From positions 1 through 64,000 of the forward strand of contig DGVB01000037.1 of the NCBI GenBank assembly GCA_002395805.1: a DNA stretch of 64,000 nt, written 5' to 3'. The notes beneath the pieces were generated by a model. It saw only the letters and a list, made by a program, of their open reading frames with translations. It ran no database searches and was not told where the DNA came from. The position numbers and the translations under genes were made by a program. Of the stretch, positions 31,718 through 40,247 are shown in pieces; positions within the stretch are counted from its first letter, which is position 1; each line of letters starts with the position of its first letter. This stretch comes from Bacteroidales bacterium UBA4295. GTDB lineage: Bacteria > Bacteroidota > Bacteroidia > Bacteroidales > Paludibacteraceae.

Positions 31718-33683
31718 TCAATTTCTTCAGCATTTTCTCTCCTAGCGCTGTCTTGCGCTCAATATGCTCAAGTACCGCCTTGACGAACGAATTGGACTCA
31801 AAACTACCGCGTACTTCTTCGAAATCCGCCTCTGCCTGTTTGCGGTCGCCATCTACGCCAAAGCCGGTCTGGCTATTGAGGTCGAACTCCTTGCGCGCAT
31901 CGTTATAAACCATCCTGTCGAGGTTCACCACCGCTTCCTGCCACTGGCGGATTGTCGTACAGATTTGCTCCTTCGACACTTCATCTACGCTGCACCCCCA
32001 TACTTGCTCCAGTTTCTCCAGCGCCCAAGTCCATTCATAGGAATAGTAGTTGGCATGCATCTGAACAAGGCGTGCCTGAATATCTTCCAATGTCAAACCG
32101 CCTTTCTCTATCTCGTCCAGCAGTTTCTTCACCTCGTCCTTCGGCGCAATCATACCTGCCAAATCAACCCACGTCCCCAAGCCGATATTGCTATCGGGCC
32201 GCAAAGCCGCACGGATTTCCTCTATGGTATGCCACTCGCTTTTCTCCAAACGGCTGATGAGACTGTTGCCTAAGAATTTCTGAATGCCGATCGTATATAA
32301 CTCGCGGCCATGGCGAAGAGACGAGTTGCGGATTTTACAGTTCTTATAACCGTAAACCTCCGTATTCTCACCGCTCAGCGCCTGTAATTCATTCAGCACC
32401 TCGCGACCATTCCACATTTTTTGCACCGTGTACGGGCTCAGGAGGTTGAAATTAATCTGGTCTATTTTATGCGGGTCTTTGCGGTTATCACGCTTCGGCC
32501 ATTTCTGCGCATCGCGGATTGTACCTACGGTACGTAAGTTAGCTCCCGGCACCAGATAGCTCTCCGAGTTATTCTCTATCAAATACGAGAACGGCAGCTC
32601 GGACGTGTCCGCATGATGGGTATGACGCCCCATAACCAGGCTGAACGCACCGATCTTACTCGGCCACAGCAGATAACTGTCGCTGGTCGTTTTGGCACCG
32701 CGCTCCGCTATACCTTGGTGAATCGGACCCAGTTTGTACATATGGTTCGACTGATTCGATCCCGATCCCGCATTAAGGAAGGAGAACATACCGGCAATCA
32801 GGAGCGTCGATTTATGGTGCGTGACAGTATAAGGTCCTGCGAAAATAGCGCACGCCTCACCGTGCATTCCCTGACAATTCGAGAAGAAGAGACTCTCGCC
32901 TGCCGAATAATGCTTATCAAAGATACAACCTTGGCCTACAAAACATTTGTCCACCAGCGTACTGTCGCCGATTTCCACACCCGAAGCGATGATAAAATCC
33001 ACACATTTCACACCGCTCCCCAAACGGACAGGAGCTGCTTCGTTGGAGTTGATCGTTCCGTTTTTGAGACGACTCACACCGGACAACTCCGCGTAGTCAC
33101 CGATCTTGACGTTCTTGATCGAACCGCAGTTGAGAATCCGTACGTGGTCGCCTATATAGCCTGTCTCCGACGCCTGTTGCTCCGCATATGCGTCTATCAT
33201 CCGCTCTACTTCATGAATCATTGCCGGACGATGGCGATAGAGCGTCAGGATGTATGCCAAGCTGGCGCTTAACTCATTGAAAATCGGTATCTCGCGTCCG
33301 CCACCTTCGTTCATCACCGGCACGCGCACTCCGTTGCCGAACGTCGTTTTTCCGTCCACAAGGATCGCATTGACATTCTCGATACAGGTCTCGCGGCCGA
33401 TGCGGTAGTTGGCGATATAATTATGGATGTTATACAAATGTGCATCATCGCCCACTTCGCAATTATGCAAAGTAGCGTTATAGATGCCGGCGTGGATCTT
33501 CAGGCCGCCCGGAAGAGTTATCTCGCGGTGAAACGCACCGAGACGGTTACGGCCGGAGAAACGAGTGTTATGCACATACTGCGCATCAAACGCTTCCGCC
33601 ACTTCTATCTCCGTCCAGTTCGTTGCAGAACAACCCTGCAACTCCAACTGCGCGATCTCCGCCGATGTAAGGGACCGATACAT
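31710..33683 (-). CDS. DUF4954 family protein with left-handed beta-helix
   Basis: 657 residues. The central part (about 60-330) shows the hexapeptide-type periodicity of acyltransferase-like beta-helices (VKIGDYAELSGVSRLKNG, GVEIGDSTLVDKCFVGQG). Characteristic family segments are AGMFSFLNAGSGSNQSNHMYKLGPIHQG and MGRHTHHADTSELPFSYL. The C-terminal 200 residues are helical. Conserved in Bacteroidota; enzymatic role unknown. Placed directly downstream of dnaN (1 nt gap). Confidence 0.85.
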   Translation of the reverse strand: MYRSLTSAEIAQLELQGCSATNWTEIEVAEAFDAQYVHNTRFSGRNRLGAFHREITLPGGLKIHAGIYNATLHNCEVGDDAHLYNIHNYIANYRIGRETCIENVNAILVDGKTTFGNGVRVPVMNEGGGREIPIFNELSASLAYILTLYRHRPAMIHEVERMIDAYAEQQASETGYIGDHVRILNCGSIKNVKIGDYAELSGVSRLKNGTINSNEAAPVRLGSGVKCVDFIIASGVEIGDSTLVDKCFVGQGCIFDKHYSAGESLFFSNCQGMHGEACAIFAGPYTVTHHKSTLLIAGMFSFLNAGSGSNQSNHMYKLGPIHQGIAERGAKTTSDSYLLWPSKIGAFSLVMGRHTHHADTSELPFSYLIENNSESYLVPGANLRTVGTIRDAQKWPKRDNRKDPHKIDQINFNLLSPYTVQKMWNGREVLNELQALSGENTEVYGYKNCKIRNSSLRHGRELYTIGIQKFLGNSLISRLEKSEWHTIEEIRAALRPDSNIGLGTWVDLAGMIAPKDEVKKLLDEIEKGGLTLEDIQARLVQMHANYYSYEWTWALEKLEQVWGCSVDEVSKEQICTTIRQWQEAVVNLDRMVYNDARKEFDLNSQTGFGVDGDRKQAEADFEEVRGSFESNSFVKAVLEHIERKTALGEKMLKKLNE

Positions 33684-33684
33684 A

Positions 33685-34809
33685 TTAGTCGTTCAGCAGC
33701 ATCGGCATCAACAACATGAGAACATCTTCGTTCTCCTCGTTCTCTGCCGGCAGAATCAAACCTGCGCGGGCAGGGTCAGCCAGTTTCAGTTGTACGTCCG
33801 CACTTGCAATCGAGCTGAGCAGATCAATCAGGAACGGAGCCTTGAAACCGATAGCCATCGGCATGCCGTTGTAGTCGCAACTGATGGTCTCTTCTGCACT
33901 GGTCGAGAAATCGATATCCTGCGCAGAGATCTTGATCTGGTTCTCGCTCAGTGCCAGACGCAGTTGCGCGGTACCGTTGTTGGCGAACACAGCCACACGC
34001 TTGCAGGCGTTGATCAGCGTCTGACGGTCGATAGTTACGATATTCTGGTTAGCCTGCGGAATAACAGCGTTGTAATTCGGGAAACGTCCCTCAATCTGAC
34101 GGCAGACGATGATGGTGTTTGCAAACTCAAAGCGGGCATTCTTAGCGCCGAAAGTCACTTTCACTTCGCCCTCTTCTTTGGCCAGCAGATTCTTCAGCAA
34201 ACCGGCCGGTTTCTTCGGCAGGATAAAGCTTGCTGCCACCCCTGCAGCCACGCCGTTGTTGGTATAGCGCACCAGACGGTGTGCGTCGGTAGCCACCATC
34301 GTCACTTTGTCCGCTGCGATGTCAAAGAAGATACCGTTCATTACCGGACGCAGGTCGTCGTCTGCGGTGCAGAAGATTGTCTTCTCGATCGCACTCTGCA
34401 GCACGTTTGCCGGCAGGCTCAACGTCTGTGCATCTGCCTCTGTTCCCGGCATCTCGGGATACTCGTTTCCGTTCACGCCTACGAACGAATAGGTACCGTT
34501 CTGGCTAACCATGCTTACTGCGAAATTGTTCTCGTCGATAGTGAATACCAGCGGTTGCTCGCTGAATTCTTTCAGCGTCTCCAGCAGCAGTTTGGCAGCG
34601 GAAGCTACTTTGCCGCTTCCTTCTACGCCGTCCACCTCTACCGAAGTACGGATAGTGGTCTCGCCGTCCGATGCGGTCAATTTCAACTCGTTGCCTACCA
34701 GATCAAACAACACGTCGTCCAAAATAGGCAGCGCATTCTTGCTGTTAATAACGCGGCTTACCGCCTGCAATTGAGAAAAGAGTTTAGAACTCGATACATT
34801 AAATTTCAT
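33685..34809 (-). CDS. dnaN: DNA polymerase III sliding clamp, beta subunit
   Basis: 374 residues with the three-domain clamp pattern: MKFNVSSSKLFSQLQAVSRVIN at the start, PILDDVLFDL, FVGVNGNEYPEMP, RLVRY in the middle, and the C-terminal end LMLLMPMLLND. It tethers DNA polymerase to the template. Its own promoter is at 34914-34945. It heads a long minus-strand block. Confidence 0.96.
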   Translation of the reverse strand: MKFNVSSSKLFSQLQAVSRVINSKNALPILDDVLFDLVGNELKLTASDGETTIRTSVEVDGVEGSGKVASAAKLLLETLKEFSEQPLVFTIDENNFAVSMVSQNGTYSFVGVNGNEYPEMPGTEADAQTLSLPANVLQSAIEKTIFCTADDDLRPVMNGIFFDIAADKVTMVATDAHRLVRYTNNGVAAGVAASFILPKKPAGLLKNLLAKEEGEVKVTFGAKNARFEFANTIIVCRQIEGRFPNYNAVIPQANQNIVTIDRQTLINACKRVAVFANNGTAQLRLALSENQIKISAQDIDFSTSAEETISCDYNGMPMAIGFKAPFLIDLLSSIASADVQLKLADPARAGLILPAENEENEDVLMLLMPMLLND

Positions 34810-34913
34810 ATACGTATATTTTTGATGTTTTAGTTACTTGTTTTACGGGGTTTTAGCGCCTTTTCTTACCCGTACATATGCGCGCGTTCTGCAAGTGCGC
34901 ACAAAATCGGCTG

Positions 34914-34945
34914 CAAAGGTACAACAAAAAAATGACATATGCAAG
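34914..34945 (-). promoter_or_regulatory. Promoter of dnaN
   Basis: Minus strand: CTTG, 20 bp containing CATATGTC and a T7 run ending GTTG, then TACCTTTG. The CTTG lies within a perfect GCATATGC-type stem (34936-34953) followed on the minus strand by T7, which may also serve as the aquaporin terminator. Confidence 0.8.
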
Positions 34946-34988
34946 CATATGCCATTCTTTTTTACGAAAAATGTTGTATTTTCGTTAA

Positions 34989-35702
34989 TTATTTCTTGCA
35001 GTTACCTTCGCAAGTGATGCATTTGTAGCACAAACCTGCGAGAGCTGCGCCTACGAGCGGAGCTACGATGAAGAGCCACAGTTGCGGCAGAGCCAATGCG
35101 TTCTCCGAGAAGATAGCCTGCGAGATCGAACGAGCCGGGTTAACCGAAGTGTTGGTCAACGGAATTGAGATCAAGTGAATCAGCGTCAGCGTCAGACCGA
35201 TAGCCAGACCGCCGAAAGCACCGTTAGCATGCTTGCTGTCAGTGACACCGAGGATAACCATCAGAAAAACGAATGTCAGCACGCACTCGATAGCAAACGC
35301 ACCCCATACATTAGTCTGGAGATAACCTGCTGCGAGGTCCTCAGCATTGAAGAAATCGCCATAGCCGTTAGCAGCAAAAGTACCGATTTCCATGCCTGCC
35401 GATTTAGCGATACCGAAGAGGATAGCGGCAGCAGCGATAGCGCCGAGAATCTGTGCGCACCAGTAGCACAACATCTCCTTAGCACTCATACGGCCGTTAA
35501 CGAAAACACCAAGGCTGACAGCCGGATTCAGATGTGCACCGCTAATGTGGCCGATACCGTAAGCCGCAGCTACGATCGTCAAACCAAAGGCAAGCGCTAC
35601 GCCCAGAAAACCAACATGTCCGAACAGAGCAGTACCACAACCGCCCAATACCAATACTGCCGTTCCGAAGAACTCTGCAGCGAATTTGTTACATAATTTC
35701 AT
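34989..35702 (-). CDS. aqpZ: Aquaporin Z / MIP-family channel
   Basis: 237 residues with six membrane helices. Both NPA boxes are present (SGAHLNPAVSLG and NTSVNPARSIS), and the selectivity-filter Arg follows the second box (NPAR). The His in helix 5 (LTLIHLISIPLTN) supports a water-selective channel. Unusual: the C-terminus ends in a Cys-containing segment (CYKCITCEGNCKK) that could bind metal. Confidence 0.93.
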   Translation of the reverse strand: MKLCNKFAAEFFGTAVLVLGGCGTALFGHVGFLGVALAFGLTIVAAAYGIGHISGAHLNPAVSLGVFVNGRMSAKEMLCYWCAQILGAIAAAAILFGIAKSAGMEIGTFAANGYGDFFNAEDLAAGYLQTNVWGAFAIECVLTFVFLMVILGVTDSKHANGAFGGLAIGLTLTLIHLISIPLTNTSVNPARSISQAIFSENALALPQLWLFIVAPLVGAALAGLCYKCITCEGNCKK

Positions 35703-35749
35703 ACGCCTGTAATTTTAAATTTAAAGGATAAAATTTACATTTCGCGGTG

Positions 35750-35781
35750 CAAAGTTACACTTTTTTTTGCACATGTCCAAA
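35750..35781 (-). promoter_or_regulatory. Promoter of aqpZ (overlaps divergent murI promoter)
   Basis: Minus strand: TTTG, 20 bp with GACATGTGC and an A8 run, then TAACTTTG. It shares bases 35766-35781 with the opposing murI promoter. Confidence 0.75.
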
Positions 35782-35797
35782 TTTTTTTGTACTTTTG
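35766..35797 (+). promoter_or_regulatory. Promoter of murI copy 1 (overlaps aqpZ promoter)
   Basis: TTTG at 35766, 20 bp with CACATGTCC and a T7 run, then TACTTTTG at 35790-35797. The expected start point is only about 3-6 nt before the ATG at 35807, so the mRNA should be nearly leaderless. Confidence 0.8.
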
Positions 35798-35806
35798 CAG
35801 CCGAAA

Positions 35807-36682
35807 ATGGCTAAAATCGGTATTTTTGATAGCGGCTACGGAGGTCTGACAATACTGGAAGCCATCCGTCGCGAATTGCCTCAGTACGACTATTTGTATT
35901 TGGGCGATAATGCGCGTGCGCCATACGGGACGCACTCGTTCGATATCATCTATCGCTATACGCTTCAAGCTGTCGATTATCTTTTGAACAGCGATTGTTC
36001 TCTGGTCATTCTGGCCTGTAACACGGCTTCTGCAAAAGCTCTCCGCACCATTCAGCAACACGACTTGCCGCTCATCAACGCAGAGCGAGCAGAAGGACGC
36101 AGGGCGAACGGCAGGCCGGCGAATGTATTGGGAGTGATTAGGCCGACGGTGGAAGCTGTGCCGGCTATTACGAAGACCGGACATGTAGGAATTTTGGCCA
36201 CTCCGGCTACCGTCTCTTCCGAGAGTTACGTCCTTGAATTAGAAAAACTGTCTGTCAGTCTCTTTGTTTCCCAGCAAGCTTGTCCGATGTGGGTACCGCT
36301 AATCGAAGCGGGCGAGCATCAACATGCAGGCGCAGATTACTTTGTAGATTTGTATCTCCGCGAGATTCTCGCGAAAGATCCGCAGATAGACACTTTGATT
36401 TTGGGTTGCACCCACTATCCGTTGCTGCTTCCGAAAATCGCCCAATGGATCAAGAACAACGGCAAACGCTTTGCCGCCGGTGATATTCAGGTTATCTCCC
36501 AGGGCTATCTGGAGGCAAAGAGTCTCGCCGACTACCTCACCCGCCACCCCGAATATGCATCCCAGCTCTCGCAAGGCGGCAGTTGCCACTATCTGACCAC
36601 AGAAAATGCGGACCGCTTCTCACAATCCGCATCGCTCTTCCTCTCCTCCCCCGTTCTGGCGGAGCACATTGATTTGGGGTAA
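35807..36682 (+). CDS. murI: Glutamate racemase, copy 1
   Basis: 291 residues from the ATG at 35807; longer readings run through the promoter. IGIFDSGYGGLTIL, LYLGDNARAPYG, ACNTASAKAL (catalytic Cys71) and LILGCTHYPLLLP (second catalytic Cys201) are all present, so it should be active. MurI makes D-glutamate for peptidoglycan. The loop NAERAEGRRANGRPAN (about 91-106) is longer than usual. A second copy lies 2.6 kb downstream on the same strand. Confidence 0.95.
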   Translation: MAKIGIFDSGYGGLTILEAIRRELPQYDYLYLGDNARAPYGTHSFDIIYRYTLQAVDYLLNSDCSLVILACNTASAKALRTIQQHDLPLINAERAEGRRANGRPANVLGVIRPTVEAVPAITKTGHVGILATPATVSSESYVLELEKLSVSLFVSQQACPMWVPLIEAGEHQHAGADYFVDLYLREILAKDPQIDTLILGCTHYPLLLPKIAQWIKNNGKRFAAGDIQVISQGYLEAKSLADYLTRHPEYASQLSQGGSCHYLTTENADRFSQSASLFLSSPVLAEHIDLG

Positions 36683-36721
36683 ATTCTCTCTCTATTTTAC
36701 CAAAATCCCCATTCTCTCTGT

Positions 36722-36823
36722 ATTATATACTATGTATATAATACTAACGTATTAACAAGCCCGAATTAGTGCGTGATAAGTGCGAGATAAGTACGTGATA
36801 AGTGCGTCGTAAGTGCGATATTT
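36722..36823. repeat. AT-rich stem with CTATG loop followed by an 11-bp tandem array
   Basis: At 36722-36742 an 8-bp stem ATTATATA / TATATAAT encloses CTATG. At 36769-36823 five units in perfect 11-bp phase follow (GTGCGTGATAA, GTGCGAGATAA, GTACGTGATAA, GTGCGTCGTAA, GTGCGATATTT). The array is flanked by an inverted repeat: CAAGCCCGAA at 36756 and TTCGGGGGCTTG ending at 36834. It fills the space between the convergent murI copy 1 and the protease gene. No ORF is supported here. Confidence 0.8.
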
Positions 36824-36888
36824 TCGGGGGCTTGCACTATCGGTTGCTTATCCGCTGATTTCTCAAGCAATGGAAAACCAAGCCTCGC

Positions 36889-38367
36889 TTACCAGGCGAT
36901 ACCGAGGGTTAGACCAACACCATGTTGCAGGTATTGGTTGAAACTGAACGAACCGGAAATGGTTTTGTACGGCTGTATAGCGAGCGTGCCGGTATTCCAG
37001 AGCCAGTTCAGGTCATAGTGAACTCCGATAATAAAATCTTTCGATCCCGCCGGAATGCGCCAATCCAAGCCCACACGCGTGTCGGTGGTGATAGCCACTT
37101 TGGTATCAAAGGCATCGCCGTTGAAGAACGGACCTGCAGCAGCACTTTGGTTGATACGCGGAGCCAGAATAAACTTCCCCACCTGAATAGGCACCTGCGC
37201 GCCCAGATAAAGACCAAACATAGGTCCCGCATTAACTGTCCGTGTACCTGATTTCTCAGTCTCCGCCAGCAAAGCATTCACTTGAAGTCCGGTTGTCAGA
37301 AATCCAAACCACTCGTGGCCGATCTGGATTCCCACCATTTGATTCATGCCCAGATAATTATCATAGATCAGATAAAAATGGTTGATGTTTTCCAAATCCG
37401 TAATAACCCGCGGAGCGGAGTTATCAAAATGTTTGGCACTTTTTCCTTTGTTCACCACCAGGCTGTCGCGGACAGCGAGTGTGCGCAGAGCGGGATCCAA
37501 AGGTAAACGCCAATCCAAGTCCTTGATATTTTTCTGAAGAGAATCCGGCAGATTGCGGAATACATAAAGCCAATCTTCTCCAGACAGATTGAGAAGGGGG
37601 TCCATTTCGTTATGAGCATTCAAAGCCGCCGGACTCAAGGTCGTCAGGAAAGTCTGTACATCTTCTTTTCCGATAGCCAAGCCCACTCCTTCGCGATAGA
37701 AAGCTTTCCAAGTGTTGACGCCTAATATTTCGTATTTGCCTTCGGCATTCTTGAGCAAAAGCGGTCCTCCGCTACTTCCCGGATCAATCGAAGCGGAATG
37801 CTGGATGATACGCGTAGCATGCTCACGGCTGTCCACATCCAGACGGGCGTTGGAAATACTTCCGCGTGTAAGCTGCCAGGACGGTTTGTTAGCCAATTCC
37901 GGAAAACCGGCCGCTACAATCGACATATCTTCCTCTATTTCGCCGGCATAAAGCGGCAGGGCGATCATCTCGCAATCAGCAGGAAGGGCGATTGCAGCCA
38001 AGTCCGTTTGGCCGATATTCGCCACTTCGCAATGCTCGTAGCGGATTGTTTTGTCGTGCAGTTGGAATATGATTGTTGCTTTATCGGCGTAGCCGATGAC
38101 ATGGAGGTTGGTGAGCACATATTTTTTGCCACCATGCTCCACCACGACACCGGAACCGAAAGTGCCTTCGTTTTTATAAGCAGTCAACGCCCGCGAAGCA
38201 CTTCTCATTCCGGCTCGCGCCATGAACAAAGAGTAATCCGCCATGAACGCTCGGTCAGCCTCCGCGAACTCCGGCTGTACCACACAAACACTATGGCGCA
38301 GACCTTGCGCCGAAACAGACATCAATACACACAGCAGCAGAGCTACCAAATAGAAAATACGTTTCAT
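36889..38367 (-). CDS. Trypsin-like serine protease with predicted C-terminal outer-membrane beta-barrel
   Basis: 492 residues. Signal peptide to about residue 20. Residues 60-245 form a trypsin/HtrA-like protease domain: His89 in LTNLHV, Asp122 in TDLAAIAL, Ser199 in DPGSSGGPLL. No PDZ domain follows. Residues about 330-492 show alternating aromatic beta-strands (MVGIQIGHEWFGFLTTGLQV, AGPMFGLYLGAQVPIQVG, SGSFSFNQYLQHGVGLTLGIAW) ending in an aromatic residue, as expected of an outer-membrane barrel. The combination would place a protease at the outer membrane. It is co-transcribed with the secreted protein upstream (11 nt gap). Confidence 0.8.
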   Translation of the reverse strand: MKRIFYLVALLLCVLMSVSAQGLRHSVCVVQPEFAEADRAFMADYSLFMARAGMRSASRALTAYKNEGTFGSGVVVEHGGKKYVLTNLHVIGYADKATIIFQLHDKTIRYEHCEVANIGQTDLAAIALPADCEMIALPLYAGEIEEDMSIVAAGFPELANKPSWQLTRGSISNARLDVDSREHATRIIQHSASIDPGSSGGPLLLKNAEGKYEILGVNTWKAFYREGVGLAIGKEDVQTFLTTLSPAALNAHNEMDPLLNLSGEDWLYVFRNLPDSLQKNIKDLDWRLPLDPALRTLAVRDSLVVNKGKSAKHFDNSAPRVITDLENINHFYLIYDNYLGMNQMVGIQIGHEWFGFLTTGLQVNALLAETEKSGTRTVNAGPMFGLYLGAQVPIQVGKFILAPRINQSAAAGPFFNGDAFDTKVAITTDTRVGLDWRIPAGSKDFIIGVHYDLNWLWNTGTLAIQPYKTISGSFSFNQYLQHGVGLTLGIAW

Positions 38368-38378
38368 ATCAGAAAAAA

Positions 38379-39164
38379 TTATTCGTCGTCACCCACTACA
38401 CCATTCGATACAGAATCTGTCTTCGTCTCCGGAACAGCCTTCTCCGAAACAGCTTTGCTCGCCGGAGCAGCCTCTTCTTCAGGGATCACCTTTACGGGCA
38501 TTTCCGCCTTCTTGTCACCCGCCATTTCATCCAATATATACTGCATATCGGAACCTTTGAGTTTGCCTTTCTTGATAGCCGTAGCAATCTCTTCGTTTTC
38601 GGCAAAGAGCTCTGCGGATTTCTTCTTTTGCGGGAATCCTCCGTTGAACAAGAGCAGTTCTGCTTGTTCCCACCCCGGTCTTACCAAATAGTAGAGTGTG
38701 GGGGTATCCGGAGCATTTCCGCCTACAAATTTCACGAAATTAAGGTCACCTGTTTTCTTATCCATCTGGTAGTTCTGCTCGCATTGGAAAACGACTCCCC
38801 ACGCGCTGCCCATAACGGGATTGCCCCACTGGTGATCGCTCTGCATGTACGATTTGCGTGCGTGAACATAATAGAGAACGTGTTTCTTATCCGGAAAATT
38901 CTTGTGCCAGATCTTGATACCTATGATGTCCGCTGCATCAATATCCGTATGCCCTTTGTCATCGGAGTTCTTCTTCACGCCCAGTTTGTGTTTTCCGACG
39001 CGTGGCAGTTCCAGTTCCGCAAACTCTTCTACATGTCCGTCCTTAAAATACACTTCACCCGGGTAATAGTGTGGTGTGAGTAAGCTCATTTGTGCAATAA
39101 ACTGCGCGTGAAGCGCTACGCTGGCAAAGACTGCTGCCAGAACAAGAAGAAATCTTTTTTTCAT
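38379..39164 (-). CDS. Secreted protein of unknown function paired with the protease
   Basis: 261 residues from the ATG at 39164, where a signal peptide begins (MKKRFLLVLAAVFASVALHA). Residues about 30-165 are probably a beta-rich fold (YYPGEVYFKDGHVEEFAELELP, IIGIKIWHKNFPDKKHVLYYVHARKS). The C-terminus is low-complexity with K, E, A and V and ends in acidic residues. Not recognised. Its promoter is at 39195-39226, and the protease follows after 11 nt, so the two probably act together. Confidence 0.75.
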   Translation of the reverse strand: MKKRFLLVLAAVFASVALHAQFIAQMSLLTPHYYPGEVYFKDGHVEEFAELELPRVGKHKLGVKKNSDDKGHTDIDAADIIGIKIWHKNFPDKKHVLYYVHARKSYMQSDHQWGNPVMGSAWGVVFQCEQNYQMDKKTGDLNFVKFVGGNAPDTPTLYYLVRPGWEQAELLLFNGGFPQKKKSAELFAENEEIATAIKKGKLKGSDMQYILDEMAGDKKAEMPVKVIPEEEAAPASKAVSEKAVPETKTDSVSNGVVGDDE

Positions 39165-39194
39165 AAATTTGAATGTTTTATTAACAATTCGCTG

Positions 39195-39226
39195 CAAAGA
39201 TACGATTATTTTATGAATTATGCAAG
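39195..39226 (-). promoter_or_regulatory. Promoter of the secreted protein-protease operon
   Basis: Minus strand: CTTG, 20 bp, TATCTTTG. Leader about 25 nt. Divergent from the murI copy 2 promoter. Confidence 0.75.
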
Positions 39227-39231
39227 AAAAA

Positions 39232-39263
39232 TTTGCATATTTGTGAAAGATGTAGTAATTTTA
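39232..39263 (+). promoter_or_regulatory. Probable promoter of murI copy 2 (weak -7 box)
   Basis: TTTG, 20 bp, TAATTTTA. The last base deviates from TAnnTTTG, so this promoter may be weaker than that of copy 1. The ATG at 39273 lies 9 nt after the box, again suggesting a nearly leaderless mRNA. Confidence 0.55.
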
Positions 39264-39272
39264 CAGCCAATT

Positions 39273-40247
39273 ATGGCAAAGATAGGTGTTTTTGACAGCG
39301 GATATGGCGGATTAACGATCTTAGAATCCATCCGACGGGAGTTACCTCAATACGACTATTTGTATCTGGGAGACAATGCCCGTGCCCCCTATGGCACGCA
39401 TTCGTTTGATGTCATCTATCGCTACACCAAGCAGGCCGTTCAATACCTCTTTGAGCAAGATTGCACATTGGTCATTCTTGCCTGCAATACGGCGAGTGCA
39501 AAGGCGCTTAGAACCATTCAGCAGAAGGATCTGCCGCAGTATAATGAGCGATCAGCTGTCAGTGGTCAGCCGTCTCCCAAGCGCAATGTGCTGGGAGTGA
39601 TCAGACCGACCGTAGAAGCTGTTCCTGCTATCACCAAAACCGGCCATGTAGGTATTTTGGCCACGCCTGCCACCGTCAGCTCCGAGAGTTATGTACTAGA
39701 ACTGGAGAAACTAGGCGGTCCTTCAGGCAACGCAGGTCCTTCAGCGCCTTCGGCGCGGTCCTGCAGACCTTCGGGCGGTTCGGCCGCATCAAGCGGCCTT
39801 TTTGTCTCCCAACAAGCCTGTCCGCTTTGGGTGCCGCTGATCGAGAATAGGGAACATCGCCATGAAGGCGCTGACTACTTTGTAGATCTCTATCTAAGCG
39901 AGATCCTCGCCAAAGACCCGCAAATCGATACGCTTGTCTTAGGTTGCACCCATTATCCGCTACTTCTACCGAAGATCGCTCAATGGATTCGGGCTAATGG
40001 CAAACGATTTGCTTCTTCACAGCACGGCAACACACCTGCTGTCGGCAATATACAGGTTATTTCGCAAGGCTACTTAGTAGCACATAGTTTAGCCGACTAC
40101 CTTATTCGCCATCCGGAGTACACTTCCCAACTCTCCCAAGGCGGCAGTTGCCACTATCTAACTACAGAAAATGCGGATCGTTTCTCGCAATCCGCATCCC
40201 ATTTCCTCTCCTCCCCCGTCCAAGCGGAGCATATCGACTTATCATAA
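39273..40247 (+). CDS. murI: Glutamate racemase, copy 2, with in-frame insertion
   Basis: 324 residues from the ATG at 39273. It keeps FDSGYGGLTIL, DNARAPYG, ACNTASAKAL and GCTHYPLLLP, so both catalytic cysteines are present. Compared with copy 1 it carries about 27 extra residues rich in G, P, S, A and R between LEKL and LFVSQQACP (DNA about 39715-39800), plus about 8 residues near the C-terminal third. The first insertion contains a terminator-like hairpin. A 7-bp array at 39550-39570 encodes another variable loop. It may be partly degenerate or under attenuated expression. Its 3' end overlaps the convergent HD-domain gene by 6 nt. Confidence 0.85.
   Translation: MAKIGVFDSGYGGLTILESIRRELPQYDYLYLGDNARAPYGTHSFDVIYRYTKQAVQYLFEQDCTLVILACNTASAKALRTIQQKDLPQYNERSAVSGQPSPKRNVLGVIRPTVEAVPAITKTGHVGILATPATVSSESYVLELEKLGGPSGNAGPSAPSARSCRPSGGSAASSGLFVSQQACPLWVPLIENREHRHEGADYFVDLYLSEILAKDPQIDTLVLGCTHYPLLLPKIAQWIRANGKRFASSQHGNTPAVGNIQVISQGYLVAHSLADYLIRHPEYTSQLSQGGSCHYLTTENADRFSQSASHFLSSPVQAEHIDLS
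39550..39570. repeat. 7-bp tandem array (GRTCAGC-type x3) inside murI copy 2
   Basis: Three heptamers (GATCAGC, TGTCAGT, GGTCAGC) encode part of a loop that is also variable in copy 1. Confidence 0.6.
39782..39803 (+). terminator. Terminator-like hairpin inside the murI copy 2 coding region
   Basis: The stem GGCCGC / GCGGCC with loop ATCAA is followed directly by TTTTTG. It lies within the inserted low-complexity segment that is absent from copy 1. Confidence 0.5.

Noticed and set aside
33565..34833. 422-codon plus-strand frame opposite dnaN
   Set aside because: Antisense to an unambiguous sliding clamp gene.
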